Translations under genes and position numbers: made by a program
The notes under the pieces: model-generated
Told to the model about the DNA's origin: nothing
Seen by the model: the letters and a program-made list of their open reading frames with translations, nothing else
The model's database searches: none
NCBI GenBank assembly: GCA_003342895.1
Contig: PTFA01000011.1
Coordinates: forward strand, 3,893,644-3,957,643
Reading direction: 5' to 3'
DNA from: Casuarius casuarius
Lineage: Eukaryota > Chordata > Aves > Casuariiformes > Casuariidae
Length of the DNA stretch: 64,000 nt
Part shown: positions 49,501 to 62,279 of the stretch, one piece after another
Numbering within the stretch: position 1 is the first letter of the stretch
Layout: every line of letters begins with the position of its first letter

Positions 49501-52500
49501 TAAAAAATATGCTGTAGTTCAAACAGGATGTGGTGTGGCAAGGTGATGTGGCCTGTTTTATTAAGAAAGCTGGATTAGACCATCACGAAAGCCTGGTTTG
49601 TGAATTCTGTCTCTCTGAAGGTATTTGTGCTGCCCACAGCTCCTCTGTAGCGTGCAATCATAGATTATTTAACAACTCTTTATTTCCTTGGTTATCTGTG
49701 GATAAGCAGGCAGAGTTTCTGTCTTACATCCATATCCTGTGGGTTTTTTGAGTATAGTGACACACAAAAGATTATGAGCTGCATACACTTGTAGTTGCCT
49801 ATCTGTATAAAAGCTTCACAAAATAATACTGCTGATATGCACTTACTCTACTTTATGTGAAAATGCCAGGTTCCCTCTTGAAGCGTAGCAAAGGTATGCT
49901 ATGATTTCTGGCATCCAGAAAGAATCAAAAGAAGCATGGGAAATTTTACAGAAAAGTGAATACTGTAGAAAGATGCTGTTCTCTTTTTTTTTTGTCTAAT
50001 GCTGATTTATAGTACAGAACTCATGATTCATTGGAACGAGCAAGTCAAGTTTCTTCTTTAAATATTCTAAACATTTGTTGATAAAGAAGGCATGGTTAAG
50101 AACAAAAGCAGCTTATATATCCATATCACCCGCTCCTGACTGATATGAAGTAAAAGCTCTGTATTCTTCTGCTATCAAACGTAGCTAGGCAGCCCTGAGA
50201 CAACAGTATATACAGAAAGAGTATGTATACTTCAGCAATGTTTTGCTGTGAAGCCATCGATGATTAATAAGAGATTCCAGTATAACAGGAACAAGGAAAA
50301 GTTTTAGTTGGTGGCTATTCTGAAGAGGTTCACTAAACGCAATGATCTGATGGTGTATCATTTAATACCTTCTGTGACATGCTGGTATCTGTACTACATC
50401 AAGAGAGCAGTGTCTAATGGCTGAATCTAGAAACAGAAAGCTGTTGAATCACTGTTTCTATGGAAATTTCTGGAGGGGAAATCCAGGGGGCTGAATGAAC
50501 GTGTGAAAGTGCTCATGAAGAGCATGCAACATGCAACATGCAACATGCAACATGCAACATGTCAGGTTTTCAGGGATGTTGCTGAGATGGGTCCTTCAGA
50601 GTGAGGTGCTGGTGTAAATGATTCCAGATGGTAGAAGCATATTAAAAAGCTGACTCTGCTTATCAACAGAGGAAATGACCAAGAAAGACTAGTACGAGAA
50701 GATGAGAGGAAGGAGGGAGGGAGGAATGAAGTACTTGGCAAGAAGAGAAAGAGCCATCAGTTGCTACAGGATGAGTAAAAAGTGAGCTTGTGTGTTGCCA
50801 TATTGTTCAACTGATTTCTTTTCATGATCCAATTGCTCCAGACCGAGTTGCACTATCACTCGTACTGGACAGAGAATATCATAGCATGGTACTCTTCTAG
50901 ATCAGTCTGGGGCCAAATTATGCAGGACAGGCACAGGGAATTTGATCATCCAGTATCAGTGTTGTCACAGGGACAGAGGGAAATGGAGGCTGAACTCCTA
51001 AGGCATGCTGTTTTTCAGGAACAGAGTATCCCTGCTGGGTTGTGGTTTGAAGTGCTCTGGCTGACTGCTTAGGAATTTAGCCACTGATGGAAGGTGAAAT
51101 GAGCCTAACTGCAGTCGTGCAGCTTTCTGCCTCCACGAACTGGCTAATATGAAAGACAACATCCTAACATTAACTATTAAGCCAGCTCAAATGTTGCAAG
51201 ACTCTCAGATCAAAGGTTTACAGAGATCTGGAACACTGTTCAAGGCTTGGCCATCCATCATGCGTGCATACATAAATACAAACAGCAGCTTACATCAAGT
51301 GCAAAAGAAAGTATTGTCAGTTTATGAGTGTATGAAAATTTCAAAGCACGTATAAATCCACAGTTACATGCAAAACAATGGTGCTTCCTTGTATTGAAAA
51401 TCTTTCCTTCCTTTGTCATGAGTCAAAAGTTTAGCAAAACTTGTGTATGCCAAACTTACTTGCAAAAGCTGGAGGAGATTAAAATAAAAAAAAGCAAGGA
51501 GTAGCTAACAACAGTGACGCATAAGGGATTGGACTACCCCCAGTGTTTAAAATGTGAGATAATATCAACATCAACTTTGTCTCAGGAAACTCTGGATCAG
51601 GCTCCTGTCCAATTAAGTTAAAGAAAGGCAAGGCACCAGGATTTTGCCCCCGGTTTTCAGGGTTTTAGGGAAAATGGTTAAGGGAGCAGGAAAAAGAATA
51701 GCTCTGTGTTCACCTCTTAGGAGCCCTAATCCATCCCGTACAAACCTTCATGGATTCTATCCCGTAGATACCTATCCACTGTGCAGCAGGCTCTCAGCCG
51801 ATGTGAAGTATCATAGCTGCATCAGAGTTTTCTGGAACGACATGTGCTTCCTGAAGCTGCAGTTGTGGCCCTAATGGCAGTTTCTACTTTGCCTTTCATC
51901 TGCCCATACGCACAAAGGCAGGAGGACGTTGCATGGCTGTGCGCTGGAGGAGAACAGCGCTGCGCGCTGTTGCGTGGATGCCTATGTGTGCATTATTTAG
52001 CATAGCAGGGTCCTAATCCTTAAACCTAATCCTGGTTTTTAGCTAGTGTGGCAAAACAATTAAACTAATAATGTATGAGGCCAGAGGAACATCAGGAGAT
52101 GGTTTGCAGTGGGTGTGTATTTTTTTAAAGCAGTGTTGAATAAAAATAAACTTCTACGTGAAACATATTTTTAAATAACATTGAACAGTGCCGAGTAAAA
52201 CACTGGAAAACAGCCCAGCTGCCTAAGGATTGTTTCCTTGCTTAATTCCACTTTAACTACCTTAAGAGAGAGACTACAGCCGTTTAAAAACAACAGAAAT
52301 GTTCCAACACATCTTTTATCAGAGCAACCATGCTGTTTTGCTTTTTTGGTCAGAAATTATTGATCTATTTTTATAAAAGCTTATCGTGCCTGTAGAGGAG
52401 TTTGGTCTGGAAGGTGGCATTACGGGGGATCTACAGGCAACTGGAAGACGCCTGCTAGATTGCACACGGCTTTTACAGCTCGACCGCAGGCATCAGCGTG

Positions 52501-52600
52501 CACCCTGCCTGTTGCAGACGCACACGCCTAGGACTTGCCCCCTTTGGGGGCCCCGTTTTGTATTAGAAAATCGGAATTGTTTATGTTCTTTGGCAGATTC
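49501..52600. other. MAEL-ILDR2 spacer, right part
   Basis: No exon or dated repeat is recognised except the small heptamer array at 50524. Possible enhancers cannot be judged from sequence. Confidence 0.5.
50524..50561 (+). repeat. ATGCAAC heptamer tandem array
   Basis: Five perfect copies of ATGCAAC followed by a partial ATG. ATGCAA is part of the POU octamer, so the array is also a row of near-octamer half-sites. Confidence 0.95.
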
Positions 52601-53309
52601 CAGCTGAGAAGCTGAAGGCTACTCCCTTCTCCCGGGTGGATCGTGGACATGTGTGGAGTCCAAACTTCAGTCACAAACACAACCTCGGCCCCCGGGAGAA
52701 GCATGCCCGAGGATGATCAACACAAAAAAGCGAAGCCGCGCTGGGTGCTGCGGGCAGCGAGCGCCGGGATGGAGAGCGCTTCTCCTCTCTGGCGCCGACC
52801 CACCGAAGCAGGCCGCTAGTTATTCAGCTCCGAGCCTGCGAAGAGTTTAGTTTCCGCCGACTTGGGCCACCTTCTTTTGCTGCCTCAGCGAGTTCAGGAG
52901 CTCTCAGTGCAGGAGGCGTGGGGCCTTTTGGGCCAGGGTTTCGTTTCAAGGCAATGTTTGTCTCGCCGTCAGCGATCTCCCGCAGCAGTATTTCTAGTTG
53001 GTGTCCTCCCCCCCGGACTTCCATCCCCTTCCAGCATCCCGGCGGTATGAAAACCCAACACCCCGCAGCTCGCGTGTAACAGCCAGAACAACACCTCCTC
53101 CTTCTCACCCAAAACACCTCCTCCTCATCCCAAATTATAGTGATCTGCGCGCTCCCCGCGCTCGAGATGGGGTCGATGGGGTCCACAGGGCGACTCGCCG
53201 CGGCGGTAGCCCACACGCAGGCGGGGCGGCGGCGGCGCGGGCAGTTTTAGCCGCCCGCCGCCCGCATCGCCCGCATTTCGGGACGGGGCCGCAGCCGCAG
53301 GGAGCCCCG

Positions 53310-53330
53310 CACCGCGCCGCACCGCGCCGC
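53310..53330 (+). repeat. Tandem ACCGCGCCGC decamers at the gap edge
   Basis: Two copies of ACCGCGCCGC sit immediately before the N run, a likely reason the assembler stopped. Confidence 0.8.
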
Positions 53331-53336
53331 CCCGGC

Positions 53337-53829
53337 NNNNNNNNNNNNNNNNNNNNNNNNNNNNNNNNNNNNNNNNNNNNNNNNNNNNNNNNNNNNNNNN
53401 NNNNNNNNNNNNNNNNNNNNNNNNNNNNNNNNNNNNNNNNNNNNNNNNNNNNNNNNNNNNNNNNNNNNNNNNNNNNNNNNNNNNNNNNNNNNNNNNNNNN
53501 NNNNNNNNNNNNNNNNNNNNNNNNNNNNNNNNNNNNNNNNNNNNNNNNNNNNNNNNNNNNNNNNNNNNNNNNNNNNNNNNNNNNNNNNNNNNNNNNNNNN
53601 NNNNNNNNNNNNNNNNNNNNNNNNNNNNNNNNNNNNNNNNNNNNNNNNNNNNNNNNNNNNNNNNNNNNNNNNNNNNNNNNNNNNNNNNNNNNNNNNNNNN
53701 NNNNNNNNNNNNNNNNNNNNNNNNNNNNNNNNNNNNNNNNNNNNNNNNNNNNNNNNNNNNNNNNNNNNNNNNNNNNNNNNNNNNNNNNNNNNNNNNNNNN
53801 NNNNNNNNNNNNNNNNNNNNNNNNNNNNN
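53337..53829. other. Assembly gap, 493 Ns
   Basis: Unresolved bases in the most GC-rich part of the island. Long open frames crossing it (for example 52998-53933 on plus and 53247-54182 on minus) are artefacts of Ns being read as open. Confidence 1.
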
Positions 53830-54998
53830 CTCCGCGGGGGCGCGGGACCCACCTGGCCGGCGGGGCGCAGGGGGCGCCGCTCTCTGGCCTCACCCCCGGG
53901 GAGCGAGGGGGCAGGAGAGCAGAGGGGCTGTGAGGAGGGCAGGGGGCGAGCAGGGGCCGGGCGGAGGGGAGGGGAGGGCGTCGAGGGTGGCAGCGGGCGG
54001 GGAGCAGCAAAGCGGGCGGGAGCCGGCGCGGGGCAGAGGCAGCGGCTGCCTGCCTGGAGCCGGTGCAGCAGTCGGGAGGCTCTCGGAAAGGCTGCAGCTG
54101 GCTGACTTGGACAGGGAGGCTGGTTAGAGGCAGAGGGAAGAAGCAGAAGCCCTTGGATTAGGTGGCAAATCTTTCCCACCACTAGTGTATCCCACAGAAG
54201 AGACCTTGGGCTCTTCCCTCTTCCTTTTCAGATTTAGGATTCAAAAGCAGTAAATTCAGCTTTTAGTCATAACACCTCTCTCCCACCACCCACCCACCCC
54301 TTTCCTTGCTTTTTCACTCTGAGTCATCTTCAGCACCAGTGCCTGCCTACCGCTCCCTTCCAGGGTTTCGCGGCCTCATCTGGGGCTTCAGTGCATCTTC
54401 CCTCCCTCCCTGTCGTTTGGCTGCCTCCAAACGTGTACCGCTTCGGTCTGGGGTGCCAGTGCACCCAGATCGGCCACTGCGCTCCTACCAGCCGTGGTAC
54501 TATACTGACAAGTAGCTTCCAGGGACTGGTAAAGAGGAGGAGTGCGGGGTGTAGATAAACACGACATTACATTCCTCCCTCTTTTTAAAGAGCTTCATTA
54601 TCTGGGCACGTCTGGCCGGGTCAGGACTTTCCCATCAGTCTAAAAGGCTGGGCTGTTGACACCTTTCTCCCCCTGTTAAAGGTAGCTCCTGATTATTGAC
54701 AGCGCCTGACTGCAGTTTGGAGCGTGCAAGGTTTGTGCAGAGTGAGAGGTGCTGCTGCAGTAGGAGGACCTTCCAGTCTCCTCTAGTCCCCGGCTTTGGA
54801 GGCAGCACTGCCTGCCCCCCGGTGCTGGCAGCGGCCGGCAGCCGCAGGCTTCCGGCAGGCAACAGGTTAGCTGTGTGCTGGGAGATGGAGGCAGCCTGTG
54901 TCAGCATGCTCCCCTCCTCCCTGCCGGCCGCTGTTGCCGGGGATGGAGCAGGGGCTGCTGTCCTTTTACATCGCTGTGAGAAAGCGAATAGGCAAAGG

Positions 54999-55027
54999 TG
55001 TGTGTGGGTGTGTGTGAGTGTGTGTGA

Positions 55028-55060
<33 letters not shown>
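54999..55060 (+). repeat. GT/GC dinucleotide microsatellite
   Basis: (GT)n interrupted by GGG and GAG, ending in a CGCGCG step: alternating purine-pyrimidine DNA able to adopt Z-form. It lies inside the presumed ILDR2 5' region, just upstream of a candidate splice donor. Confidence 0.95.
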
Positions 55061-55124
55061 CAGCGAAGAGGGCGAGAGACTGACTGGCAAACGTGGATTT
55101 TCTCCCCAGTGGCTGTGCAGAGGA

Positions 55125-55143
55125 ATGAATGGTCTTTATCAAG
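55125..55143 (+). other. Candidate upstream exon end for ILDR2 (strong donor)
   Basis: ATGAATGGTCTTTATCAAG is followed by GTAAGG at 55144. If translated from this ATG it would end in phase 1, the phase ILDR2 exon 2 needs, but six residues are not a signal peptide, and the open frame reaching upstream to 54696 is not ILDR2-like. It may be a noncoding 5' UTR exon, an alternative start, or chance. Confidence 0.25.
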
Positions 55144-55159
55144 GTAAGGAGCCCTAATC

Positions 55160-58100
55160 CAGCCAGATCAGTACACTGCCGCTCTAAAAAAGAGAAGGGG
55201 GCAGGGGTCAGGAGGTGGAGAGAGCAGGGTAAGAGACTGTGCAAGATGGGGAGGAAGCAGAGAGACAAAGGGGAGCAAGAAAGCCAGAGAGCTTCTCACC
55301 CCCCCCCCCTTCTCCTCCTCCCTCCTTTAGGTAGGCTGAGAAATTTCTAATCAGCACTCGCAGTTCTTTTCCTCCCAGCAATAATTCCTCTCTGTCCTTT
55401 GTTTGTCTTTAATTTTTGGCCCTTGCATTTATCTTTTGTTTGTTTTTGTGCACTGTGACTTCTCACTGCAGTTGCAAAAAATCCCGTGTGAAGTACGGGG
55501 GGCTTGGTCAGGCTTCCCTTCCTCCTGCCCTGTTCTCCCACATGCCTAAAACTAGCGCTTTAATAACAATAGCAAAAGGATGAAGAGCAAGTGGTCCTTT
55601 ATTCCTTCTGGTGAAGTGGCATGGTTTGGGATGTGTGTGGGAGGGTGCTCCTCTCATACTGTGGAAAAAGAAAGTATAATTTATCGAGTGTCTCTAAGCC
55701 CCTCTGTACAGCTGGTTCTCGTAAACTTCCAAGTGTTGCTTCCTTCTGCAGTGAGGCCTCCCCTCATGTTTATTCTTAATGCTTGATTCCTAATGCATTT
55801 AAAACAAGAGAGAAGTGCTGCATTGAAGACTAAGGTTCAGCATTTGCCACAGAAAGGGAGAGCAAAGCTTTTTTGTTTGTCTTTTTCTTAAAACTCAGCC
55901 TAAGCCTGTAAAGATTACAGCTAGGAGACTGTCCACATTAAAATGTGATCTTCTCTCCCTCTTAAGTCATTTTTCACTAATAATTTGGTACTCAGTACCT
56001 TTCTGCTCTCGCTATGCAGAAGAGTCACTGGAACGGTTTAACACAAAGGTGGGTAGATTTACTACCTCTGCTTTTGCAGCCACAGTTTGGGAGCTCTGTA
56101 AGGGCAGGCAGCAGATAAAGGGGGCACGCTGGAGCCCGCTTGTGGTTTGCTTTTTCCAGGTCAATTGGGCGGACTCCCTGGGCTGACAGAGAAATGGCTG
56201 GACTGTTTTTCTCTGCCTTGCTTTAGAGCGTTCTTCGGACTTCTCTTGACTGGCTGCACCCAGCATAAGCTTAGTGTAACTGGGCGGGGGGGGATCACAT
56301 TTTTCTTTCTTTTTATTCCCATGAATAAAAAGAAACCCTGGAAAGGGACTGATGCCAGTGGAAATCCCAATGCTACCCCAAGGTCAAGTATTATGGCTTG
56401 GTGTTACAAGGTTTGGAGTGAAATAAGGCCACTCTTCCAGCTCTCTTAGCTAGTTCTCAGGCTTCTGCTGGTGACCTATTGCTAAGTGATAGCTCTGGGA
56501 ATGATTTCTGTGGTGTTGAACCAAGACTGTGAAACAGGAGCCACATGACAATTGTAATAGCCTTCAGACAGTAATAGAACAGGGTGGATTTGACCTGGTG
56601 GCCCAAGCTGAACTAGTAATTCACCTGAAAACACCCAGGGTGACTTTCGGGAATATGCAAAAGGCGCAATAGAGAATACCAGGTTGTAAGAGAGTGTAAT
56701 GAGTGTGGGGAAGCTGGTGAAAAGAGACCGATACCAGAAAAGCCCATGAAATGTCTTGAGCTGTTGTACACAGCCCTGAGATGCCAAGGACTATGCAAGG
56801 GCTTTTACTTCTCCAGTGAAGTCGGAAGCACAGGATGTCTGAGGAACCATATCATAGAATGGGGGAGCAGGAAGAATGGTCCAATGTCCCACGCAGTCAC
56901 TTTGCAGAGTCCAGGCTGTGTCCTTTGCAGAGTGTTTTCATAGTGAAGTTCTGTGTCCTGAGAGCTGGGTGTGCAAGGCCATGCTTTTTTCTGGCTGCTT
57001 TGGTTTTGCCCCCATCCCCATTAAGCAGCTGGGGGCCAAAATTCTGTTTCGCTACAGAGCTGTATAAAGCAATACCATGCTTCTGCCTCAGCTGCAGTTG
57101 ACCTATTTAGATGTTGGTATCTTGCTGGCTAACAAAGTTCACAATTAATAGCCATGGAGGTAAGAACGGAAGTCCGATAGGAGCTAGACCACAACATCCA
57201 ATTCATTTCCCATACGCCACAGAACAAAATCTGATGGTGATGGCTGTTGCTAATGAAGTGCAATGGGTTGGATTTAGACCAGCCTTGCCAGTATAGGCAA
57301 GAACCTATGCAACACAACCTCAGTGATCACCTTGGCTCTCCATTCACCTGCTTACACCTCTGTATATCGTCTCTGACTTTCCACTTTCAAGCCCAGATCT
57401 TGCACTTCCTGAGTTACGCTTGACCCACACTTAAAAGTGTTGACAGCATGCCTCTGTTCAGCAGGGGAAGAAATAACACCTTTAACTCATGTGTACTAGC
57501 CAAGACTCCAAAAAAGGTACAACGTTTTACCTGAGTAGTTTGTTTTGTTTGGGGAAGTGATGTAAACTACCCTGGGATCACTCTGTCTTACAAATGGAGG
57601 TATGCTTTCCTGCCAAAACCCGTAAGTATAGTCTTGGGCTAGTTCTCCTGAGCTGCTTGGTTCCTCCTGAGGGCAACTGAAGGCAAGAACCTAAATTAAC
57701 ACCTCTGAATTGCCCTCTTTCTTTTAGTCATAGAAGGCATTTCACAGAGATCAGGCTCACAAGGCTGAATACAAATACTCCGCTTCTATAATCACTTCCT
57801 GGAATTTTCTTTAATCACTGCTGAAATGTATTAGTGATAGCTTGTGTCTAATGTTGATTGCATAGTGTGAATACATAATGTGAGCATAGTTTAGGGAAAG
57901 AATCAGAGAGAAAGGAGACAGATACACATTGCCAATAAGAAAGGGGCAAAAAACCTAACATTGTATTTTTGAAATGCGATCTTTTTTAAGCTCTTTCTTC
58001 ATGAGTGTATACACAGATGCACGAGTGCACACACAGACACACACACACACTCACATGCAGACACGAACATGGATTCTTTTCGCTTTCTGAGGGTAAGGAT

Positions 58101-61100
58101 ATTGTGTTTTTAAGGTACCTGATTAATATTTTCAGACCTTTTTCTGGGGCTTTAGGAGAATGAGAAAGAAGGAGAGTAAAATTCTTATGTAATCATATGA
58201 GTCCAAGAGCTAGATTTTTCCCGTGAAAGTTCAAACATTGTGAAATTCCTAATAAAGAGGTTGCCTCTCTGGAGTGCAGGAGTTAGGTTTCTGTGATTAT
58301 TTTGAAATAAGGGCCAATCTTATTGTATCCATGTTAGTCAAAACATAACAGAGCACAATTCAGTTCTGTTTTAGTCCTAGTTATATTAAACTAGACCGAG
58401 AGCTACCACAGTCTGCTGTCACTAAGCTTGTCATCATCTTTGGTAGCTTTCCATCTTAGATATCTTCCTGTCTTTGGTATCTTTTTGCTCTGCTATGTAA
58501 ACAGCTCAGATTTTTGTCCTCTGATACACGTGAGGCCTTTCCTATCTTGGCTAATGTCTTTTGAACATGTTTGAGTTCAGCAGTTTCTTCTTTGACTTGA
58601 GGAAGCCCTAAGCAGACCTCTGTAACTTGCATGCACAGACACAACTGATAGGTATAAAGCCACCATCTTGTCCTCAGGCAGTCTGGTATCCTGTTAGCCT
58701 TTTTAATAGATGCTGTTGTAGCAGTGACATAGAATCTGGCTTTTTTGTTTATTTGTTTGTTTTGGCAGAGGAAATAACAGGTGTATGATTTCCCAGTTCA
58801 GCCCTATATAATTGCGCATGTATGTAATTTGACTTAAATAGATCTAGAGCTTGCATTGCTCCAGTCTCTCTATCTGAGACACTTTGTTGCTCTTGAATGC
58901 TATTCCTGGAAAAGATCTGAAAAGAATATTAAAAAAGATAATAGAGAACTCAGGATAGGATACATAAGATGCCAGATAATTTACTACACATCACCCAAAC
59001 ACTTTTTGATGGAGGAAAAAAAAATTCCGAAAAGCTGCTTACAAGTTTCTTTTTCTCAATATAGACATTCACATGGGGGTGGGGAAGGGAAAGTTAGTCA
59101 GATGAGAATTTGCTAAAGCTCAGCTAATCATTTATTAAAGCAGTCCCTGGGTTGCCAAACTCATTAATCTCATTAACAGGGAAGGAGGGCTACAGTGCAT
59201 GGTTAGCTGAAAGCACTGTGTTTACTAAGCAGCAGTACTTTGTTCACAAGGGAAAGATTTAAATATTCACTGTGTCACTGTTTTTTCCTGAAGCTAAAGT
59301 AATGTGATGGGTCACTTGATCATGTNACATGTTGACTTTGGCTATGGACAGTGTGGAGTCAGGCACAGAGCTGACAGAAACAGGTTGGACCTGGGACCAT
59401 TCACTTTTCAAGGTGTTTGTCGTGTCTCTTGAATTGAAATGCAAACCAGGAAACACAGGTCTCTGGAGAGAGGAGAATAACAAAACGTCACCCCATGGTT
59501 CCCAAGGTGTTGCATGCCCTCCGCATTTCTGTCCCTCTTCTCAGGCCCAGCAGAAACGTGCCAGCTGCCCCTGCTTGAGTTACCACTCTGCCTGAACCTC
59601 AAGAAGGTGGTGGGACTGTCTCATGCCCTGGCCCCTCCTGTGGGAGCATCTTGTAGGGACCTCAGCTGTGCTTCGTGGTATTCTCGAGAATATACATGCT
59701 TCATCATCTGGATTTGGGTCAAGACAGTTCTGGCAAAACTAATGACATCTCCTGTGCAACCTCCATCCAGCACAAGTACTATATGCATAATATCACGCCT
59801 TCAGTAGATGCACAGTACAGCATTTCTGCACCCTTGTGCACTGCAAGCCTTTGCTTAGTAGGTCTCTGGGTCAAATCCTGCCCAGATCAGTAACTCTTTG
59901 TTAGTATCAGTGACCAGCTTGCCTCACGTGTGAAATAACGTTCAGTCCGTAGTATGTTTTTATCCTCTAACTAGTGTGTATAGGCTTTGTTGTGATTGAC
60001 AGTGTAGACGTTGATAACTTGTCAAAATGCATATTCGGTGCTGATCCGAGCCCTGCATTCTCCTTTGGTCCTGGCTCCTGATCATGAGGTCTTTGCTTGC
60101 TTTCGCTTTCCAGCTCTTCAGCTGGCTCTGACTTGACCCCGTCCCTCCCTGCCTGCTGTTTTCCTTCTGTTGCTGCATTCACTGCTTGCTTGCTCTCTGC
60201 TTTAGTCTCTATGCCTTTTTTTCCAAATCTTCAAGGTATCTTCTATCATTTTAGTTTCTTTTGTTGGCTCCCATCTACTTTTCATCTCCAGTTTTTGGAG
60301 TGGGTGGTTTATTTCTTCTCTTCACTACATCTTTTCTTAATCTCCTGCAACCTGGTTCCAGCCCTCTGAAATTATTTTGATCTAGGTTGAGACACCTTCT
60401 TTAGCTTCTTCCAGCTAAATATAACCCTTCTGGTTTCCTGATTGTCATCCTTCTATTTACCCTTGTGCTTCCTATACTTACCCTGGTATTTTCTTCTTCC
60501 TCTGTCTATGTTTTTTTCTTTCTTGGCATTTGTCCTTCTCTCAGACTGCTTCTCTGTACCAGGAAGACTTTTTTTTCCCTCACTCTTTCATTCCTCGCTA
60601 TGCCTCTCCTAGCCCTGCTAGTGCAGCAGTCCCTCTCCCCATGCGGTGTGAATATCCCCCTCTGCTTTCTTCTCCTGAGTATTTCCTTGCGTCTCCTCCT
60701 CTTTTTTCGCTGTGCATTGCTCTGGGTCTAGGGCTGTATCTTAACTGTGTGTAGGGAACTGCCAACATCAGCACTTTCCAAACTGATTTGCCCTTTCTCC
60801 CTTATGAACTGCACGGACAGGCCCTGGCGGTCTTCAGCTGCAGAGAGTGCCCCTCTCACACATCTCTTACAAAACCTTACCTCTTACAAATTCATGCCAC
60901 CTTAGATAAACCATGTTGCTCATGGGCAATTCCTGTTCCTCTACAGGCAGGCATGTCGCCACTTTGGAAAGTGTCAGCATATGTTTCCGGCACCATATAA
61001 GTGCTTTATAAGTCATTGTTGCCTGCAGTGTGGGGAGGAGGCAATGAGGGGCATGCATGGGAAGCTTTTTCCCATTCCCCTGCAGATAGATGGAGCACCT

Positions 61101-61946
61101 TGCTCTCCTGAGGGCTNTCTGCTGGCATCACTCACCGGCTCTCAGTGTTGCCCTGAGCTACACAAGGATGTGGCAACAGTCCCATACGCAGTTCATTCCC
61201 ATGTGTCTTCTCTGAGGCCCTAATACGTCAGCCTGGGCTGCAGCTTTCCTGTCAGCTGGCAGATAAACGTTACGTGCTGAAAGCCATCTCTTCCCTGGGA
61301 ATGTAAAAAGCTTGTGCGTTCGGGCTGTTTTTCTCTGCACCTCCCACATGGAGCAATTTCTTTCAGTGCTACATGCCAGTCACAGCAGGAGTTGTGCAAT
61401 TTGGATCCACCCCTTCTTGCATTCTGGAGTTTGGCATAGCAGTAGCACTAACTGGGCACCAGCGTGCAATATGCTGGGCCAGGGTCTGCGTGCTGTCCTG
61501 CCTTTAAAGAGGAGGGGTGACACCACTGAAATTGGGAGGGGAATGACTTGTTCTGCACTGGGACTGGTAAGAGCTCATGGTCTAGCCACTTGGCTGACCT
61601 GCTTTAGAAGTGGAGTATAGCTGTCCCTAAAATCTCTCTTCCTTATCTAGGAATCTGCCATGGAAGCCATGAATCAGTACATCACTATGTTAGGGTCTGT
61701 ACAGAGTATAGGAATACTACCACATATGAGCTTTGGGCCCCATAAGGCTTTATTCTTCATTGTGGCTATATTCTATCAAAAAAGCAAACTTACTTTTGCT
61801 GCCAACATCCCTGCTTATGTACACTGAGGACTGTTGTACTCTAGCATGTGAAACTGATGGTCATTCTAATTTTATACACATAAAATGACTTAACCTCCTC
61901 TTCAACCCATGCGAAGGCAGATGACGCTCATGATTTTGTCTTTTAG
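55160..61946 (+). other. ILDR2: Probable ILDR2 intron 1
   Basis: No exon similar to a known family and no CR1. Contains a short (CA)n tract at 58029-58063. Ends at acceptor GATTTTGTCTTTTAG. Confidence 0.6.
58029..58063 (+). repeat. Short interrupted (CA)n microsatellite
   Basis: CACACAGACACACACACACA followed by CTCACATGCAGACAC. Confidence 0.85.
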
Positions 61947-62279
61947 CTGAGGTGGAGGGGCTACAAGTCACTGTGCCTGAGAAGAAGAAGGTGGCCATGT
62001 TGTTTCAGCCTGCTCTGCTTCGCTGCCATTTCTCTACTTCTTCCACCCAACCAGCTGTGGTACAGTGGAGGTTTAAATCTTACTGCCAGGACCGGATGGG
62101 AGAAGCTTTGGGTATGGCAACTTCTGGCTTACAAACAATGAGCAAGAGGAACCTGGACTGGGATCCCTACCTAGACTGCGTGGACAGCAGGAGGACGGTC
62201 CGCGTCGTGGCTTCCAAACAAGGATCTGCCGTCACGATAGGAGACTTCTATAAGGAAAGAGATGTCAGCATTGTCCACG
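61947..62279 (+). CDS. ILDR2: ILDR2 coding exon 2
   Basis: Starts with CT completing a split codon, then GAG GTG GAG GGG. Encodes the first two thirds of the V domain through GDFYKERDVSIVH, ending in phase 1 at GTAACT. The open frame continues into the intron to 62338, which is not coding. Confidence 0.95.

Larger units (their letters stand above)
52600..55160. promoter_or_regulatory. ILDR2: GC-rich/CpG island, probable ILDR2 promoter and 5' region
   Basis: CpG-dense sequence rises at about 52.7 kb, is densest around the assembly gap (53337-53829) and fades after about 55.1 kb. It is the only island upstream of ILDR2 exon 2 on the plus strand, so it is the natural promoter. Coding exon 1, which should encode a signal peptide of roughly 16-20 residues ending in phase 1, was not found in the readable bases; the gap is the most likely place. 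Confidence 0.65.

Noticed and set aside
52998..54182. Three open frames of about 290-311 codons around 53-54 kb
   Set aside because: They are open only because 493 Ns are read as unknown residues; flanking translations are GC-rich low-complexity sequence.
54942..54974. ATGGAGCAGGGGCTGCTGTC as a possible ILDR2 signal-peptide exon
   Set aside because: The hydrophobic stretch is tempting, but the following GTGAGA donor gives phase 0, not the phase 1 needed by ILDR2 exon 2.
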